Assembly (NCBI RefSeq): GCF_000346465.2
Contig: NC_034012.1
Coordinates: 16,364,789 to 16,428,788, forward strand
Length of the DNA: 64,000 bases
DNA from: Prunus persica
Lineage: Eukaryota; Streptophyta; Magnoliopsida; Rosales; Rosaceae
Direction: 5' to 3'
Shown: piece after piece, positions 58,076-64,000 of the stretch
Layout: each line of letters begins with the position of its first letter
How positions within the stretch are numbered: position 1 is the first letter of the stretch
Notes under the pieces: generated by a model
What the model was told of the DNA's origin: nothing
Database searches by the model: none
The model's input: only the letters and a program-made list of their open reading frames with translations
Translations under genes and position numbers: made by a program

Positions 58076-58455
58076 ATGTCTTCATCATATCTCCCAGAAA
58101 CTACTGATTCAATTGCTCATGCTTTAGAGGCCATCTGAAGCCATTTCTATTCTTTATCGCATTCTTGAAACCCATCTTCTTCTTCTGAAGCTCTACGGAT
58201 AAAGGAAGAGGCTATCACAAATCCGACGGATCTTCTTAGGCAAGAAAATCAAGCAGAGGATCAGGCACATCTGATCTTCAGATTTCTCTGAGAAGCGAAC
58301 TTTCCTTCGACAGCGAGTGGAGGCCAGGCTTGCATCTCTTTTGATGGAAAGCAAGGAGTATTCAGAAGCACTAAGTGTCCTATCAGGCTTGATCAAGGAA
58401 GTGAGAAGGCTAGTTGACAAGCTTCTTCTTGTGGACATATATTTGATACGAGTAA
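58076..58455 (+). pseudogene. RPN6: Captured fragment of RPN6 (26S proteasome lid subunit, PSMD11)
   Basis: The ATG at 58,076 starts MSSSYLPETTDSIAHALEA, the N-terminus of plant RPN6. SEAISILYRILE and PSSSSEALRIKEEAITN follow in other frames. After an internal deletion of about 50 codons come EKRTFLRQRVEARLASLLME and SGLIKEVRRL...DKLLLVD. Some 5' UTR appears included. No introns are visible, and frameshifts plus a stop make it non-coding now. It sits between CACTA termini in the same orientation as the Ulp1-like gene. RPN6 is a lid scaffold protein of the 26S proteasome; the fragment could at most act as antisense or chimeric RNA. Confidence 0.85.
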
Positions 58456-58459
58456 GAGA

Positions 58460-60069
58460 GGAAGAACTTGGAACCTTAAATGTAAACCGAAAATGAATGA
58501 AAGCGACAAATTTATAGAATAAATTTTTAAAACCAACGGCGGTCCTTACAAAAAAAACGCCGTTTAAATTGTAAAATCAACGTCGGTATGATAGACGTAT
58601 ATTACAGGAATCCACGTCGGTAAATTAATAAAAACGACGTGTTAAATAATCTACCATGACGCGAGTTATTACTTATGTACTTTAATTTTTGAGTTTACTA
58701 CGACGGTACCTACAAACTACTGTCGTATTTATTTACCACGTCCGAAGTTAAATGTACCGTCGTATTTTGTAATTTATACGTCGTAGTTATATGTAACCGC
58801 CGTATTATTTTTTTGAAATGGTTTTATATGTAAGCAACTTTTCGTCTACTTGACTTACACATTAGTTGTTTTTATATTCTTATTTTATTTAAATCTGTCA
58901 TCCAAAAAAGAAACTTTACATATTGCAGAATATTAATTTCCTTCGTTTTAAATTTCCTCCGGAAAAAAAACTCTATTTATAACGCACTGTAATTGAAAAA
59001 TAAACTGAAAGGTCACGGGAAAAAAAATTCTATTCATAATTTAAAAATTAAAATCCACGTCGGTTATATTAAACCTAACGACGTTAAATGAAATGATTCC
59101 ACGTCGAACGAAAAATATTGCGTTGTGTTAGTTAAAAACGACGTAGTTAAATGTAACCGCCGTATTATTTTTTTGAAATGGTTTTATATGTAAGCAACTT
59201 TTCGACTTACACATGCACTGTTTCCAAACCCGATTAAAAATTTCAATCTCCCAGAGAAACCTTTTCGTCTTTTTTCCTTGTCAGAGCATTGTCAGAGTTT
59301 CTCATCGTCTTCCTCTCGTCTTCTTCGTCGTCTCTGAACTTAAACATCGATCATCTTCCTCTTGCTTTCATTGCACGCAAAAGGTAAGCTTTCATTTTCA
59401 CTATTTTGGTTACTGTTTTGCATGCTCATACGTTTTTTGTTTGAAAAATCTTTTGACCTTTTTTCTGGCCAAAATCATTTTACTTCTTTCCAAGTTTGAT
59501 AAAATATACAGACAAAGAGGGAAAGTTTCCAACTTTGAAGACAACTACATCAACTAAATAAGACGACGGTAGACCACGACGGTTCGTCAGTTGTTCTAGC
59601 GTCGTCTGAAAATTGACAAAGTTGTTTTTAAAATAATAGTCTTTTTTTATATGCTTGTTTAATTGCAGGTTTGATTTCTCTGAACAATGGTTTTTGTTTT
59701 TCCCTTATTTGATAAAATATAAAGAAAAAGAAACTAGGGTTGGTATCTAATATAGACGACAAAATATCTTATTGTTTTACGTCGTGTGAATGTTAATACC
59801 ACGACGGTGTATTACTATTGACGTCGTATGAACATAAATACCACGACGTTATATAAATAATAGTTTACCACGACGGTGTATTACTATTGACGTCATGTGA
59901 ACATATATACCACGACGTTATATAAATAATGGTTTTAAACATTTATTACGTCTGAGATTATTTCATTGCGTCGTCTAAAATCATATCATACGTCGTATTT
60001 TTTTAATACCGTCGTTTGTGTTCTTAATGTTTTCCTGAAATATTTTCACTTGCAGTTTTGTCTGTTAAA
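58460..60069 (+). promoter_or_regulatory. Repeat-rich promoter and 5' leader of the Ulp1-like gene
   Basis: CGTCG-type repeats at 58,520-59,160 give way to a repeat-poor pyrimidine-rich stretch (59,213-59,383) ending in a consensus donor AAAAGGTAAGC. An acceptor at 59,668 (TTAATTGCAG) and another directly before the coding exon (CACTTGCAG, about 60,054) suggest spliced 5' UTR exons. The repeats resume in between (59,560-60,020). Transcript structure is inference from splice motifs. Confidence 0.45.
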
Positions 60070-63000
60070 ATGGTTTCTCAACAACAAACTAAGGATTCTG
60101 GCTCCAAGAAGCTTGGAATAGTAGCTCCTCAAGACAAGTCTTCGAAGGAGATGAAGTCTTCGAAGAAGATGAAGTTTGCTTCATCATCTGCTGAGACAGA
60201 ACAAACCAGCCAGACAACAATCTCTGATGATTCAAAGACTGGTCGAGGTATGAGCACAATGCCTCGTGTTGTGAAGAGAAAGCTTCAGAAACTGAGGCCA
60301 ATTGTTGAGTACAATAAAAGGGGGAAAGGTGTTGGCCAAGCACATATTGAGATGCAGTCGTATATTGGTGTGTTGGCACGCTCCAGGATCCCACTTGTGG
60401 ACAAGAAATGGTCCCAAATCCCCAAGGATATAAAGGAGCAGATTTGGGAAGCAGTTGACATGGCTTTTGTCGTAGGCCAAGGGGGCAAGACCTCTGTTTT
60501 AGCTTCTGCTTCCAAGAAATGGAAGGATTTCAAGTCTACACTAACGAGGCATTATATCCTTCCATACACCAATGACAGGGAGAAATTAAGCCAACCCCCT
60601 GAAACATATAAATTCATAGAGAAAGCACAATGGGATGCCTTTGTAGCTTCAAGGCTATCCAAAGATTTTGAGTCTGTGCATTCTCAACATGCACAGATTA
60701 GGGAGAAACTCGAGTACAATCATCGATTGTCTCGAAAAGGATATGCTGGATTGGAGGATCAATTGGAGGAAACCATGCCTGGGGTAGAAATTGATCGATC
60801 TACCTTATGGAAGAGAGCTAGACAGGACAAACATGGTAACATCCCTGATCCAAAGGTGGCAGAGAAAGCAAAATTAATTGTAAGCCTACTCACTCTGTTT
60901 TAAATTTTTATTAAACTGTGAATTATTCTTATTACGTCGTATGTTATATTTTTCGTCGTGTGAATGATATTACCACGTCGAGAAGTTTTTAAAAACGTCG
61001 TTAACGGTCTAAATAGGAATCACTACTCTGTTTTCTTTAATTATAGCATAAGACGTCGGTTGTTTATTCATTTCGTCGTTTTAAATAAATAACCACGTCG
61101 GTATAACTACCGTCGTGATAAGTTATAATAACGTCGGTTTATACGTTATTGCGTCGTGTGAAATTATATAATACGTCGTTTGTACATAAATAACCGTCGT
61201 GTGTTTTTTTGTTTATCTTTTTTTAGGATGAATTGCAGAAACAAGTCTCGGAAGGCAAAGTCAGAGTAGATGGCAGCAATGATGTGCTGACCATGGCTTT
61301 GGGCCCCGAGCATCCAGGCAGACTGAGGGGAGTTGGTGCTGGTGTTTCCCCAAGGCAATATTTCAATTTGCCCAAACCACAGAGGTTGAGCTTTGACGAC
61401 CGTTTGAAGGACAGTTTAAGAGTTCTCCTTCAAGAAGAGACTAAAAAGATGGAGGCTAAGGCAAGGGAAGAGGCCTTAAGGATGGAGGCTAGGACAAAAC
61501 AATTGGTAGAGGCTGAGAAGGAGCATTTCCTGAGTCAACTTTCCCAATTAATTCCCAATTTTGATCCAAGCATGCTTAAACCAAGAATTAGCCAAAGCCC
61601 CAAAAATCCAATGTCTGACAAAGCTAGCTGCTCTGGAGGTGATGTGAGATCCCTACATTTGGAGGATGATACTGCCAAAATGGGGAAACATCAGCCAGAT
61701 GAAGAGAAGGAAGAAGAAAAAAGAGATGAAGAGAAGGAAGAAGAAAAGGAGAAAGAAGATGAAGAAAAGCATGACGACAAGGTATGTACACATAACTTTG
61801 CCTTTCTTATTTGTTTTTCAAAATTTCAGACGTCGATATTTTTATATAATCCGTCGTTTGTTTAAAACTTAGACGGCGGACTTTTTTTAAGACGTAATAA
61901 AATATTTAAACGACGGTTTTTGCACCGTCGTTTAAATGGTTTCAGACGACGCTTTATTAATAACACCGTCGTCTTTATTGAATTACCACGACCGTTTTTT
62001 CACCGTCATTTAAATCCTTTTAAGACGACGTTTTATTCCTTAAACCGTCGTCTTTATTGAATTACCACATCATTTTTTTTATTTCTTTAAACAGGTTATT
62101 GAAGTTGGTGCTTATTCAAATATGGAGGCGCCATCTTCTTTAAAAACCCTTTGTCGTTTTGTGGAAACGACACTCCTGCCTGAGGATAAGACACTCCAAT
62201 TTACAATTGATAAGGAGGTGTTTGGTGGTGAGCGCGATACCTTCCTCCTGCCTGAAGATATTACATAATTTGCAGGCATGGAAGAAATTGGAGCTACTGT
62301 ATTGGCTGTATATATGAGGTTTGTACTTCTAAGATAATAACTCGTTGGTTTATATATTGCGTCGTCTTAACTAACTAACCACGTCGTCTTAACTAACTAC
62401 CGTCGTGATAAATATATTATAACGTCCTTATCTATTTCAGTACGTCGTGTGAAATATTATAATACGTCGTTTTTTTATACATAACCGTCGTGTTTGTTTT
62501 TGCTGACTTGTTTATATTATTTTATGTATTTAGGTACTTACACGATGTTTTGAAACAAGCCAATATGTGCAGCATGGTTGGCTTTATTGACCCTGCTACA
62601 GTTAGTGCCAACTCTGGCACAATAACTGAAAGATCACGACTGGTAGCCGCTCGACTTCAGAAGACAGACGGTGAACAGCTTTTCATGATGCCTTACAATC
62701 CAGGGTTAGTCTCCTTAGGATTGTGTTTTTATGATTTTCAATAAATGACAGATTATAAACTAACCACGTCGGTGTTTTATTTTATTTAGTCGTTTGAAAC
62801 TACTAACCACGTCGGTATTTATTTGTCGTCGTGATAAATGTATAATGTCGTCGTTATCTACTTTATTTCGTCGTGTGAAATACTATAATACGTCGTTTTT
62901 GTAAATAACCGTCGTTTTTATATTAATTTTGTGCAGCCGTCATTGGATCTTGCTGATTGTAAGAGCAAAGAAGGAGACCGTCTATTTTCTGGATCCTCTG

Positions 63001-63493
63001 CCAGGTCATCGTGTGGTCGACGAAGAGGCGAAAAACATCGTGAACAGTGCTTTAAAAATATATAATACCCACATAGGCCGAGCAGGACGTAAAAATGTAA
63101 TTTGGAAAACTCTCTCAGGCACACCAAAGCAACCCAGCAATGTCGAATGCGGGTATTATGTGATGCGCTTCATGAGGGACATCATCATGGATCCTTCCTT
63201 GGGGTTTGAGAATAAGGTAAGAAGAAATTACCTTCATACATTTCACGTCGTTTTTTGTATTATCAACGACGGTCATGTAAAATTAACGTCGTTGAATGGA
63301 TATACTACGTCGGTTATGAAAAATATCGTCGTCTGTGATTGAATTTCTTTTTATTTATAAACCCTAATAGTCATTGTTTATGCAGTATGCCAAGGGAAAC
63401 CAGGAAGCTTCATACCCCCAAGAAGCCATTGATGAAGTCCGGAATGAATGGGCAGAGTTTGTTTTCCAAATTATTAAACAGGGCAATTATTGA
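60070..63493 (+). pseudogene. CACTA-borne gene: coiled-coil protein with C-terminal Ulp1 (C48) protease domain, one stop codon
   Basis: Six exons fit by splice sites and phase: 60,070-60,879, 61,227-61,781, 62,095-62,318, 62,534-62,704, 62,937-63,216 and 63,386-63,493, about 715 codons. The N-terminal part is charged, with a Ptta/En/Spm-like (Transposase_24-type) region (KGVGQAHIEMQSYIGVLARS, WEAVDMAFVV). A coiled-coil, Glu/Lys-rich middle follows (about 325-455). The C-terminus has the Ulp1 triad: His589 in RHWILLIV, Asp606 in FLDPLPG and Cys658 in NVECGYYVMRFM, with Gln652 before it. A TAA at 62,266-62,268 (codon 513) truncates it before the protease. Apart from that it is intact. In CACTA elements such genes accompany the transposase; the role is unknown. 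Confidence 0.82.
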
Positions 63494-64000
63494 ACACTTG
63501 ATATTTATGTATAATGTACAAATTTTCTCTATAATATGTAATGTAAAAATTTGTTGAGGTTTTCTTAAATTAAAAAAAAAACAAACATACAAATTGCTAA
63601 ACCGACGTGTAATACTTTTCCAACGACCTAATAAAGTCAAAAACCGTCGTATTTTGTTGTTTCGTGTTTTAAACAAATACGACGTAAAAATATAGTTAGA
63701 CGACGTTCTTTGAACAATTGAGTCGTTTATGGTTTACAACATCTTCAATTTCTTAAAGGTTCAGGGTATCATCGACGACGTTTATGTAACGACAGCGGTT
63801 AAGTCGTTGATATATATATTTTACGTCGTATAGGTAAATAGCCGCCATGGTTTCTCATTTTAACGACGTCATTTTAACGACTTAGTAGTCTATTACAATT
63901 TACAACGTCTACAATTTATTAACACCGACGTGGTTTGTTGTTGTGGTAAGAATATTTTATTATTTTTATATCAAAATATTCAAAATAAATTTAAAATAAA
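63494..64000. other. Right subterminal repeats and end of window
   Basis: CGTCG/CGACG motifs continue to about 63,930, then a possible CACTA terminus at 63,945. The last 55 bp are AT-rich, without the motif. Confidence 0.7.

Larger units (their letters stand above)
56989..63945 (+). mobile_element. Large CACTA element carrying an Ulp1-like gene and an RPN6 fragment
   Basis: The left terminus is CACTACTACAAAAA. Hundreds of bases of CGACGG/CGTCGT subterminal repeats follow, and the motif continues along the whole element. A weaker inverted terminus, TTTGTTGTTGTG, ends at 63,945, where the repeats stop; its complement matches the left end at 10 of 12 positions. The flanking 3 bp differ (TTT and GTA), so the right end is provisional and the true end could lie outside the window. 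No TNP2-type transposase was seen. Confidence 0.75.

Overview
This is a transposon-rich stretch of a plant nuclear genome. The genes have spliceosomal GT-AG introns and plant families only: a plant LRR receptor-like protein, a plastid-type DER/EngA GTPase, a FAR1-type MULE transposase, an RPN6 fragment and DUF4283-type LINE ORF1. Intergenic DNA is AT-rich with (TA)n and (CT)n microsatellites. The mix looks like a woody eudicot, probably Rosaceae and perhaps Prunus; that assignment is inference from protein style, not from a search. I saw no rRNA, tRNA, CRISPR or bacterial signal.

Layout. 0-2.3 kb: two copia pol fragments fused head to head, then the 5' end of another LTR element. 2.4-7.3 kb: a MULE with long TIRs around an apparently intact FAR1-like transposase, inserted in a (TA)n tract. 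8.3-12 kb: an intact receptor-like protein (RLP) gene, a palindromic MITE and a divergently oriented RLP 5' fragment. 12.7-20.7 kb: a chimeric duplicated piece of the DER gene, the left part of a CACTA element with tandem arrays, and a 3'-truncated LINE. 21.2-36.6 kb: the 3' half of a DER (EngA-like) GTPase gene on the minus strand, broken by two full-length copia elements with identical-looking LTRs. One is in an intron; the other sits 5 nt inside an exon. A 100-N gap lies in another exon. 37-44 kb: TIR repeats, MuDR remnants, a gypsy-like LTR and MITEs. 44.5 kb: a third RLP fragment. 45.1-48.7 kb: a TIR element whose right arm is split by a non-autonomous CACTA. 51.1-52.5 kb: a MULE-type MITE containing a second MITE, each with clean target-site duplications. 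53.5-56.8 kb: a second copy of the 1.8-10.2 kb block without the MULE, ending in an RLP pseudogene. 57-64 kb: a large CACTA with dense CGTCG/CGACGG repeats, a captured RPN6 fragment and a six-exon Ulp1-protease-like gene with one stop codon.

The only host gene that looks intact is the RLP at 8262-10475. The DER locus lacks its first GTPase domain in this window, has an exon insertion, and one exon carries four single-base homopolymer indels near the assembly gap. The two copies of the RLP block act as an internal control: the 53.5 kb copy is the empty site for the MULE, and the 12.7 kb DER copy shows the uninterrupted reading frame of the damaged exon.

Exon models were assembled by eye from splice-site consensus, reading phase and family knowledge. 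No alignment program or database was used.
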